A stretch of DNA of 32,489 nucleotides from Proteiniphilum sp. UBA4977 (GTDB taxonomy: Bacteria; Bacteroidota; Bacteroidia; Bacteroidales; Dysgonomonadaceae), in contig DGZP01000023.1 in NCBI GenBank assembly GCA_002398565.1, positions 5,713 through 38,201 on the forward strand. The letters run 5' to 3'. The translations under genes were made by a program, and so were the position numbers. Positions 16,740-23,624 of the stretch are shown one piece after another. Under the pieces are notes generated by a model. The model searched no databases. It saw only the letters and a program-made list of their open reading frames with translations, and was not told the origin of the DNA. Positions within the stretch are counted from its first letter, which is position 1, and every line of letters begins with the position of its first letter.

Positions 16740-16769
16740 GTGATTAAAACAGGTAAAATTCACTTTTTT
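16740..16769 (+). terminator. Weak terminator-like hairpin
   Basis: GTGATT and AATTCAC pair with one bulge, followed by six T. It lies three bases after the GT5-like stop. The short AT-rich stem makes it a possible leaky terminator before the DUF4270 gene. Confidence 0.3.
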
Positions 16770-16881
16770 ATTTTTCCTAAACCCAAATATCATTAAAAAT
16801 GAAAAGAAAGCATTTCAACGTCTTTCATTTGAATGTTTTTTTTAGGATATTTGCGGATCAAAAACAAACTCTTTGCAACGA

Positions 16882-18273
16882 ATGAAGCGCAAATCCTTAA
16901 TAAAAGGGTTATTCCTAACCTTTGCAGCAATATTCACACTTTCGTGTAACGACACGCTCGACCAGGTTGGATTCACCATCCAGCCGGGTAAGGACCGGCT
17001 GGAACTGGGGGTGGATACACTCCACCTGAAGGCCCGCACAATACAGGTGGATTCCGTGTACAACAAAACCAAGTATCCGGTCCTGGGAGAATATGCCGAC
17101 CCTGTTTTTGGAATGATTAAATCCTCCTACGTGGGTGAGTTCTACTTTCCCGAAGGAGGCGGATTCAAGGAAGGTGCCAATATCGACTCCGTACGGGTGA
17201 TTGTCTCATATACCACCATGATGGGTGACTCACTGGCACCCATGGCCCTGTCGGTATATGAGGTAAACAAATCACTGAAAGGACTCAGCAGCTACACACA
17301 CGTCGATCCTGCCGATTTTTCAGATATGTCCGCACCTTTGGGTACGCAAAACTTCACCGGCAAGAACGCAACCTACCGGACCGAATCCTATACCGCTGCG
17401 GATTACTCTACGGTTACATACAAGGTTTATGACATCATCGTGAAGCTGCCTGATGCGCTGGGTGAAAATTTTCTTACCGAATACAAGAAGCCCGGACACG
17501 GGAAAATGGTGAATGCCGATACATTCAGGGAATTTTTCCGGGGATTGTATTTTTCAACAACTTTCGGCAAGAGCACCATCCTCAATGTGAACAATACCTC
17601 GCTCTATGTACATTATAACTACCTTGACAAGAAAGGTTCATCGAACGGACAGGACACCATACGTACCGATGCCCTGCGTCTGAACATTACACCGGAGGTG
17701 ACCCAGCTCAATTATATTCAAAACGACAACAGCCAGCTGCTGGAAGAGAGTCCCACGCACATGTATGTAAAAAGTCCCGCAGGCGTTAATACGGAAATTA
17801 TATTCCCCTTCTCAGAAATACACGACCAGATAAAGTCTCAGGCATTGAATCTCGCAAATTTCACCATTTACGCGATGCCCGATGCCATCGAAAACCCGCT
17901 GGTTAAAATCAGCCCGCCCAACTATCTGCTGCTTGTGAATAAAGACTCACTGGCCGGTTTTTTTGAAAAACGAAAACTGATCGACAATGTGACCAGCTTC
18001 CTGTCAAAGTTCGACGCCACCACCTACTCGTACAAATTCAGCAACATCTCCACGATGATCAACCATTACAACCAGGAACATGACGGCAAACCCTTCGATC
18101 TGGTTTATTATCTTATTCCGGTGGACGCTACCTACACGACCGTGCAGCAAAGTTATTATTCTTCGGGAAGCCAAACACTCACCGGGTTGCACAACCAGAT
18201 GTGGCCTACGGCTGCCAAGCTGGACAAGCGGGAAGGAAACCTGAAACTGGAGTTGATCTTTAGCAATTTTTAA
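16882..18273 (+). CDS. DUF4270-family lipoprotein
   Basis: A 463-residue surface or periplasmic lipoprotein of unknown biochemical role. The signal sequence ends in the lipobox TLSC, with Cys22 as lipid anchor. The mature protein (NDTLDQVGFTIQPGKDRLELGVDTLHLKARTIQVDS) matches, from memory, the Bacteroidetes DUF4270 family: an early Gly-x-x-x-x-P-G block, repeated beta-strand segments, and frequent 'DSVRV' strands such as ANIDSVRVIVSYTTM. ATG 16882 is preferred to a TTG nine bases upstream. It lies 144 bases after the GT5-like gene in the same direction, an association I recall from other Bacteroidetes. No enzyme motif is seen. Confidence 0.85.
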   Translation: MKRKSLIKGLFLTFAAIFTLSCNDTLDQVGFTIQPGKDRLELGVDTLHLKARTIQVDSVYNKTKYPVLGEYADPVFGMIKSSYVGEFYFPEGGGFKEGANIDSVRVIVSYTTMMGDSLAPMALSVYEVNKSLKGLSSYTHVDPADFSDMSAPLGTQNFTGKNATYRTESYTAADYSTVTYKVYDIIVKLPDALGENFLTEYKKPGHGKMVNADTFREFFRGLYFSTTFGKSTILNVNNTSLYVHYNYLDKKGSSNGQDTIRTDALRLNITPEVTQLNYIQNDNSQLLEESPTHMYVKSPAGVNTEIIFPFSEIHDQIKSQALNLANFTIYAMPDAIENPLVKISPPNYLLLVNKDSLAGFFEKRKLIDNVTSFLSKFDATTYSYKFSNISTMINHYNQEHDGKPFDLVYYLIPVDATYTTVQQSYYSSGSQTLTGLHNQMWPTAAKLDKREGNLKLELIFSNF

Positions 18274-18308
18274 ATCAGGGACGGGCTTTGTTTTTGATGG
18301 ACAAAAAT

Positions 18309-18368
18309 GGAGTCTGCCAGTATCAACGGGACTTGCCAGCATCGGGCGGGAGTCGCGCGCAAGGGCCT
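18309..18368 (+). repeat. Three imperfect ~20-bp tandem repeats, GC-rich
   Basis: GGAGTCTGCCAGTATCAACG, GGACTTGCCAGCATCGGGCG and GGAGTCGCGCGCAAGGGCCT begin at 18309, 18329 and 18349. The first two match well with one-base indels; the third shares mainly the GGAGTC start. The segment is more GC-rich than its surroundings and lies directly upstream of the LuxR-type gene. Confidence 0.4.
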
Positions 18369-18395
18369 GTTCAACAAAGTGTATAATAAGCTGAT

Positions 18396-19067
18396 ATGAG
18401 TTATTTCCTATTTGTATTCTTCGCATATTTTACATCAGCTTCCTCATTGACAACTTTACCGATGGCAGGAGGAAAAGATTTTCCATGCGTAGAAAGAGGA
18501 GTGACGACGCCGGCAAACATTGATATTTTTCTGCATATTTCTCACGACAACCTGTTTTCTCTCCAGGCTGGTGAAGCCCAGGAATACTCTTCCAACACTA
18601 CTAAAAAAACGGAAACCATCATAGGAGCTTTTTTTGTGGTCCTGGTCATTGTCATGCTTGCCCTGATTCCCAAGGGGCTGCTGATCTATTTTGTCTGGCG
18701 CAAGTCACGGAATAAAAAACAGGATGACAATACAGAAGTAGCAGGCAACACTCACCCGGAACCAAAGCTTGACATTTATTTCGAAGAGATGCAACAGCTC
18801 GGAAAAAAAAATGATCCCATATTTCTGAAGCGGTTCACGGAAGTGTACCCTGATTTTACCCGGCGGCTCCTGCACAAGCACCCCCAGCTGTCGAAATCCG
18901 AGTTATCGCTCTGTGCCATGATCTTTTTAAACTTCTCCTCGAAAGAAATCGCAGAGTATACTTTTATTCAACACCGCTCCGTACAGACCAACAGAAGCCG
19001 CTTACGAAAAAAAATGCGCATCTCTTCCCACATGGATCTCTACAGATATATAAAATCTTTTGCGTAA
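18396..19067 (+). CDS. Membrane-tethered LuxR-type HTH regulator, short form
   Basis: The 223-residue product has a signal-like N-terminus (FLFVFFAYFTSA), about 55 residues predicted periplasmic, a transmembrane helix (about 75-100, then RKSRNKK) and a cytoplasmic C-terminus. The last 60 residues hold a LuxR/GerE-like HTH: LSKSELSLCAMIFLNFSSKE, then IAEYTFIQHRSVQTNRSRLR. This C-terminal layout is like Bacteroidetes one-component regulators that carry long TPR sensor domains before the membrane helix, but here no TPRs are present. It could be a minimal sensor or a reduced relative. It lies upstream of a 525-base gap and the Ton genes; a role in controlling them is only a possibility. Confidence 0.75.
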   Translation: MSYFLFVFFAYFTSASSLTTLPMAGGKDFPCVERGVTTPANIDIFLHISHDNLFSLQAGEAQEYSSNTTKKTETIIGAFFVVLVIVMLALIPKGLLIYFVWRKSRNKKQDDNTEVAGNTHPEPKLDIYFEEMQQLGKKNDPIFLKRFTEVYPDFTRRLLHKHPQLSKSELSLCAMIFLNFSSKEIAEYTFIQHRSVQTNRSRLRKKMRISSHMDLYRYIKSFA

Positions 19068-19592
19068 TTTTCACAGGGAAACCACCTACAGAGGATCCAT
19101 GACCTATCCTTCTGCGAACCTGATGTGTCTTTCTTTAACCAGGCAAAGGTCCGAAAATATTCTCCGGTGCGCAGCCGATAAATTCCAAAAGGGCATAAAA
19201 GTGATGTATTACACCTTATCTACTGATTATCTGAACAATAAACCCGCACACTATACAGTTGTAGTATCCCCGTAAGACCTGTTTTGAACCTTTTTAGTGC
19301 CAAATGTAGTACCTGTTGTAGGAGGTGTATCGCACCTCTGACGTACCTGTTTTATTAGAAAATAAGCTTTATGTTGCGAAATTTGTACCGCTTTTTTAGA
19401 AAAGCATTATCTACTTTTCTTGATGTTCAATTTTGTCCTCATTCGCTGAAAGTTTTGTGATGCATGACGCACATAATTTGCTGATGTTTATAAAATACTC
19501 GTCATACTGAATCGGGATTTGCAGTGATTGGGGACATTTTGATTTGTAATGAACAATTTTAGATTACTATAAACTGACACAAAAAACAAATT
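19068..19592. other. 525-base gene-free region, repeats and hairpins
   Basis: No convincing gene: the only plus-strand frame of note (19060-19275) has a low-quality composition and no family resemblance. The region holds three ACCTGTT repeats 34 bases apart (19277, 19311, 19345), a hairpin GAGGTG-tatcg-CACCTC (19322-19338) and a second AGAAAAG/CTTTTCT hairpin (19398-19420). The promoter for the exbB operon is expected here, but no clean TTTG/TANNTTTG pair was found; TTTG at 19543-19546 with TATAAACTG at 19568 is the nearest weak candidate. Confidence 0.6.
19277..19351 (+). repeat. Three ACCTGTT direct repeats at 34-bp intervals
   Basis: ACCTGTT begins at 19277, 19311 and 19345, with an exact spacing of 34 bases each time. 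The first and third continue as ACCTGTTTT, and the second and third share TACCTGTT. A related TACCGCTTTTTTAGAAAA at 19386-19403 resembles the TACCTGTTTTATTAGAAAA around the third copy. Confidence 0.45.
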
Positions 19593-20441
19593 ATGACAAC
19601 AAATGAGAATGAGCTGAAAAAGCAACGTGAAATCAACTCCGTTAAAAAGAAAAAACAATCAAAAGGACTTTCTTCAGGTTTGGTGATTGCGCTCTCTTTC
19701 GTGGTAGCGTTATCGATATTCCAATTCGTTTTTGGAAATCCGGATAACTTTATCGGGGGAAACAGGGACAATCTTCCGTTGCAGGGAAACCTGCTGGGTA
19801 CGATCTACAAAGGCGGGTTTGTGATTCCCGTAATCATGACCATGCTCATATCGGTAATCGTACTGAGTATCGAACGCCTGATCGCAATTGCCAGATGCAA
19901 GGGCAAGGGCGACTTAACAGTTTTTGTAACAGCCATCAAAGAAAAACTTGTTCATGATGATATCCAGGGTGCACGAACTCTTTGTAACCAACAGAAGGGA
20001 TCGGTCGCTGCCGTGATCAATGCAGGACTCGACATGTACGAACTGATGCTGAAAGACAATACCGGTTTAACGAAGGAACAAAAGGCGGCCAACATCAGCG
20101 AAAAAATTGACGAAGCAACCGCATTGGAACTACCCATGATGAATCAAAACCTTCCCGTAATCGCAACCTTCTCTAACCTGGGAACACTTACCGGGTTGTT
20201 CGGTACAGTACTCGGGATGATACGTTCATTCGCTTCACTGGGAGGCTCAGGCGGAACCGATTCTGCTGCACTTTCGGTAGGTATTTCCGAGGCACTTGTC
20301 AATACAGCTTTCGGTATTCTTACGGGAGCTATTGCCATTATATCCTATAACTATTTCACGGCAAAGATCGACAACATCACCTATGCCATTGACGAGATAG
20401 GTTTCTCTATTGTAAATGTCTTTCAATCGAGACATTCCTAA
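19593..20441 (+). CDS. exbB: ExbB/TolQ/MotA-family proton channel subunit
   Basis: Inner-membrane channel-forming subunit that uses the proton-motive force to energise TonB. The 282-residue product has a charged N-terminal tail (about 26 residues), a first hydrophobic helix (about 27-48) and a second (about 73-95). The characteristic C-terminal MotA_ExbB domain follows: LPVIATFSNLGTLTGLFGTV, LGMIRSFASL and ALVNTAFGILTGAIAIISYNYF. The extra N-terminal helix is common in Bacteroidetes ExbB. First gene of the Ton set, 12 bases before the first exbD. Confidence 0.94.
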   Translation: MTTNENELKKQREINSVKKKKQSKGLSSGLVIALSFVVALSIFQFVFGNPDNFIGGNRDNLPLQGNLLGTIYKGGFVIPVIMTMLISVIVLSIERLIAIARCKGKGDLTVFVTAIKEKLVHDDIQGARTLCNQQKGSVAAVINAGLDMYELMLKDNTGLTKEQKAANISEKIDEATALELPMMNQNLPVIATFSNLGTLTGLFGTVLGMIRSFASLGGSGGTDSAALSVGISEALVNTAFGILTGAIAIISYNYFTAKIDNITYAIDEIGFSIVNVFQSRHS

Positions 20442-20453
20442 AAATTTAAACAG

Positions 20454-21080
20454 ATGGCCAGACCAACATTACCAAAAAGAGATACGTGGATCGACATGAC
20501 GCCCATGAGCGACGTGATGGTACTGCTGCTCACATTCTTCATGCTGACCTCTACCTTCCTGAAACCGGAACCGGTGACGGTGAACACCCCCATGTCGGTG
20601 TCCGAGATAAAGATCCCCGAGAAGAGTGTCTTCTCGATATTGATCTCGCCGCAGGGTCAGGTGTTTCTGGACCTGGACAATCCGGACGACAGGATATCGG
20701 TACTGGAAAAGATGGCAACAGATTACAATATCTCCTTGACTGAAAAGGAAAAACATGACTTCAGCATTGCCACCTCGTTCGGGGTGCCCATGCAAAATTT
20801 CAAGGAATTCATGAGCTTGCCTTTGGAAAAGCAAAACGAACTATTGCCCAATTACGGGATTCCGACAGACAGTCTGAACAATCAGTTTAAAGGTTGGGTG
20901 CAGGCTGCCCGCGACGTAAAGGGAAGAGATATGATCATTGCCATCAAAGCCGACCAATCTACCCCCTATACGCATATCAAAAATGTAATGGGCTCGCTAC
21001 AGGACCTGCGGGAGAACAGATATAATCTGATTACGTCGCTGCGTGAAGTAAGTGAAGAAGAGAGACTGGGTAACTTATAA
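20454..21080 (+). CDS. exbD: ExbD/TolR-family protein, copy 1
   Basis: Single-helix partner of ExbB. The 208-residue product has the conserved helix with the proton-carrying Asp20 in IDMTPMSDVMVLLLTFFML. The C-terminal periplasmic domain (about 45-208) is longer than in E. coli ExbD (about 141 residues) and contains an inserted stretch (about 85-145, MATDYNISLTEKEKHDF and following) before the end IIAIKADQSTPYTHIKNVMG. The insert is typical of Bacteroidetes ExbDs. It differs clearly from the next gene, so the two are paralogues and not a recent duplication. Confidence 0.92.
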   Translation: MARPTLPKRDTWIDMTPMSDVMVLLLTFFMLTSTFLKPEPVTVNTPMSVSEIKIPEKSVFSILISPQGQVFLDLDNPDDRISVLEKMATDYNISLTEKEKHDFSIATSFGVPMQNFKEFMSLPLEKQNELLPNYGIPTDSLNNQFKGWVQAARDVKGRDMIIAIKADQSTPYTHIKNVMGSLQDLRENRYNLITSLREVSEEERLGNL

Positions 21081-21113
21081 TATGGATATTCAATTAAATG
21101 CAAGTAATACAAT

Positions 21114-21725
21114 ATGGCAGATAAGAAAGGAAAGAAAAAGGGCGAAATGAAGAAAGCCGACACCAGGGTGAACTTTACCCCTCTGGTCGATATGATCATG
21201 CTGTTGCTCACTTTCTTCATGCTTGCCACGACGCTCAGTAAGCCCCAGACAATGGAGATAAGCATGCCGGCGAAAGATAAGGTGACGGTCGAAGAGCAAA
21301 ACGAAGTAAAGGCTTCCGAAGCATTTACCATCTATCTGGGTGCAGGGCATAAGGTATATTATTACGAAGGATTACCCAATATAGAAGAACCTGACTACCT
21401 GAAGGAAACAGATTTTTCGGCAAATGGCCTTCGTTCCATCCTGATCGAAAAAAATAGAAATATCGTACAGCAGGTCAGAGAACTGGAGAACAGGAAGTCG
21501 TTACTGCAGATTAGCAAAGAGGAGTATAACAAGCAATTATCCAATTTAAAAAACAGCAAAGGATCACCGGTGGTAATCATCAAACCCCTTGAAAGTTCTA
21601 CGTACAGCGATATGATTGCGGCTTTGGACGAAATGCTGATTACCAGCATCGGTAAATACGCGATCGTGGATATCAACGATGACGACAAGACCATGTTGCG
21701 GAATTCAAGCTTTCCCGTCAACTGA
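21114..21725 (+). CDS. exbD: ExbD/TolR-family protein, copy 2
   Basis: Second ExbD. The 203-residue product has a Lys-rich cytoplasmic start (MADKKGKKKGEMKK), then VNFTPLVDMIMLLLTFFMLA with Asp26 in the helix, and a periplasmic part with a predicted coiled-coil insert (about 110-150, IVQQVRELENRKSLLQISKE). The C-terminal PVVIIKPLESSTYSDMIAAL matches the TolR-like fold. It lies 33 bases after copy 1 and 35 before tonB. Together the two may form a heteromeric ExbD pair in the ExbB pore. Confidence 0.92.
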   Translation: MADKKGKKKGEMKKADTRVNFTPLVDMIMLLLTFFMLATTLSKPQTMEISMPAKDKVTVEEQNEVKASEAFTIYLGAGHKVYYYEGLPNIEEPDYLKETDFSANGLRSILIEKNRNIVQQVRELENRKSLLQISKEEYNKQLSNLKNSKGSPVVIIKPLESSTYSDMIAALDEMLITSIGKYAIVDINDDDKTMLRNSSFPVN

Positions 21726-21760
21726 TCCCGGCTCATCAGACAAATACAATAAAAGAAGAA

Positions 21761-22591
21761 ATGGCAAAGAACATTAATTTAACGTCACAGGAATGGATTG
21801 ATCTGATATTTGAGGGCAAAAATAAAAGTTACGGTGCCTACAGACTCCGGCAATCTTCCGGAAAAAGACACCTCTATGCTTTTATCGTTGTCGTCATCGC
21901 TACAATTTTGTTATTTGTTGCAATGTCTCTGATTACAACCTATCAGACGCAAAAGAAATCAAAGGAGGCGATGACACAGGTAACCGAGCTATCCAATATA
22001 CAATTGGAGCAGCCCAAGGTGCCTGAAGAGAATATCATTCAGCAATATATTGCCCCCCCGGTGGAGCTGAAAAGCACCATTAAGTTCACTCCTCCCGTCA
22101 TTAAAAAAGATGAGGAAGTGAGAGAGGATGCCGAAATGAAAACCCAGGAGTTTCTGACAGAGTCCAATCTGTCAATTTCTGTGGCAGACGTAAAAGGCAC
22201 CAACGAAGAAACGGGTGTGGATATTGCCACCCTCCAGGATCACAAAGTCATTGTGGCCGCCGAACCGGAGGAAAAGATCTTTGAAGTGGTGGAACAACCT
22301 GCATCGTTCCCGGGTGGAGATGCCGCTCTGATGAGCTGGTTGAATGAGAATATCAAGTATCCGGTCATTGCACAGGAGAACGGTATTCAGGGCCGCGTGA
22401 TCATCCAGTTCGTGGTAGGCAGAGACGGTACCATCGATGATATCAACGTGGTCAGGGGAGTCGATCCCAGCCTGGATAAGGAGGCGGTACGCCTGGTGAA
22501 CAACATGCCCAAGTGGATCCCGGGAAAACAAGGAGGTACGGCGGTGAAGGTAAGGTTTACATTGCCCATCGTATTCAAACTGCAGAATTGA
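21761..22591 (+). CDS. tonB: TonB-family energy transducer
   Basis: Spans the inner membrane and contacts outer-membrane TonB-dependent receptors, passing on energy from ExbB/ExbD. The 276-residue product starts with the Bacteroidetes block EWIDLIFEGKNKSYGAYRLR, a transmembrane helix (about 38-58) and a linker less proline-rich than in enterobacteria but with PPVELKSTIKFTPPVI. The C-terminal TonB domain covers about 180-276: PASFPGGDAALMSWLNENIKYP, cited as its start FPGGDAALMSWL, then GRVIIQFVVGRDGTIDDINV and PKWIPGKQGGTAVKVRFTLP. Length normal. Confidence 0.93.
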   Translation: MAKNINLTSQEWIDLIFEGKNKSYGAYRLRQSSGKRHLYAFIVVVIATILLFVAMSLITTYQTQKKSKEAMTQVTELSNIQLEQPKVPEENIIQQYIAPPVELKSTIKFTPPVIKKDEEVREDAEMKTQEFLTESNLSISVADVKGTNEETGVDIATLQDHKVIVAAEPEEKIFEVVEQPASFPGGDAALMSWLNENIKYPVIAQENGIQGRVIIQFVVGRDGTIDDINVVRGVDPSLDKEAVRLVNNMPKWIPGKQGGTAVKVRFTLPIVFKLQN

Positions 22592-22599
22592 TTGCATCG

Positions 22600-22615
22600 G
22601 GAGGGGTAACCCTCC
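22600..22615 (+). terminator. GNRA-capped hairpin between tonB and the PstS-like gene
   Basis: GGAGGG and CCCTCC pair perfectly over a GTAA loop, a stable GNRA-type tetraloop. The tail TTCTATCCGTTTT is only moderately T-rich. It lies inside the operon, so it may be a partial terminator or an mRNA-stabilising or processing element. Confidence 0.45.
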
Positions 22616-22643
22616 TTCTATCCGTTTTATACAGGCAAAAGAA

Positions 22644-23570
22644 ATGAATATCAGACAAGTCATCTTCCTGCTTCTTGCTTTTTTTGTATGTATCTCCTGT
22701 AACAAAAAGAAAGGGGAAAATACAATGAACAGCGGCTACATCCGCATTGCTGTGGACCAGACGATGAAGCCCACCATCCAGGCTGCGATTGATCTGTTTG
22801 AAAGCGAAAACGAAGCCGTCGTCGACCCTGTGTATACCTCCGAACGGGAAGCCCTTGACCTGCTGATGGCCGACTCGGTACGTCTCATCGTAACTGCCCG
22901 CCGACTGACAACGGCAGAGAGGAACTATTTCCATGAACGAAAATACCAGCCGGAGGAGATCAGAATTGCCCTGGATGGTATCGCATTGATTGTGCATCCT
23001 TCCAATCCCGACTCCGTCATCAACGTACAGAATCTGAAAAGGATCCTCACCGGAGAGGTGAAGCGGTGGAACGAAATCTATCCCGGCTCGGGACTGGGAG
23101 ACATCCAGGTAATATTTGACAATACCAATTCGAGTATTGTCCGCTATGCCAATGATTCCATCTGCAGGGACAAGCCCCTCTCAAGCGATCTGAATGCGCT
23201 GAACCTGAACGAGGAAGTAGTGGAGTATGTCTCTCAAAACCCCGGATCCCTGGGACTCATCGGCCTGAATCTCATCAGTGACCCCAACGACAGTACGGTG
23301 GTGGAGATGACCACAAAGGTGCAGGTGATGAGAGTTACGTGGGACGAGTATCCCGACAGGTTCAATGCAGTACAACCCTATCAGTACTACCTCTATACAG
23401 GACAGTACCCGTTTATCAGGGAGATCTATGTCATCCTGAACGATCCGAGAGGAGAGCTGCCCAAAGGGTTTACCCGCTTCCTGATCTCGGACAGGGGACA
23501 ACGGATTATCCTCAGGTCGGGATTGCTTCCCTCGGTGATGCCGGTAAATGCGGTAAAAATAACGGACTGA
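22644..23570 (+). CDS. PstS-like substrate-binding lipoprotein
   Basis: A 308-residue lipoprotein with lipobox CISC (Cys19) followed by a periplasmic binding protein fold like phosphate-binding PstS (PBP_like_2). YIRIAVDQTMKPTIQAAIDLFES is the first lobe (key part IRIAVDQTMKPTIQA), with later typical segments IALIVHPSNPDSVINVQNLK, ILTGEVKRWNEIYPGSG and FTRFLISDRGQRII. The usual PstS ligand loops (GSxT and SGT) read DQTMKP and DNTNSSIVRY, so phosphate binding is uncertain. No PstC, PstA or PstB genes are nearby; instead it sits in the Ton operon, 52 bases after tonB and 54 before the TPR gene. A role in the Ton machinery or in cargo handling is inferred. Confidence 0.82.
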   Translation: MNIRQVIFLLLAFFVCISCNKKKGENTMNSGYIRIAVDQTMKPTIQAAIDLFESENEAVVDPVYTSEREALDLLMADSVRLIVTARRLTTAERNYFHERKYQPEEIRIALDGIALIVHPSNPDSVINVQNLKRILTGEVKRWNEIYPGSGLGDIQVIFDNTNSSIVRYANDSICRDKPLSSDLNALNLNEEVVEYVSQNPGSLGLIGLNLISDPNDSTVVEMTTKVQVMRVTWDEYPDRFNAVQPYQYYLYTGQYPFIREIYVILNDPRGELPKGFTRFLISDRGQRIILRSGLLPSVMPVNAVKITD

Positions 23571-23624
23571 GATATCGGATTTCAAAAACAGGAACTCAAT
23601 AAAAGAATTTAGATAACAAGAACA

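Noticed and set aside
16821..16853. Possible promoter for the DUF4270 gene (TTTG 16828-16831 and GATATTTG 16846-16853)
   Set aside because: The spacer of 14 bases is too short and the -7 box has a mismatch; the gene may be read from the GT5 promoter.
19060..19275. Small plus-strand ORF after the LuxR-type gene
   Set aside because: It overlaps the end of that gene, has no family resemblance, no ribosome site and mixed composition; treated as non-coding.
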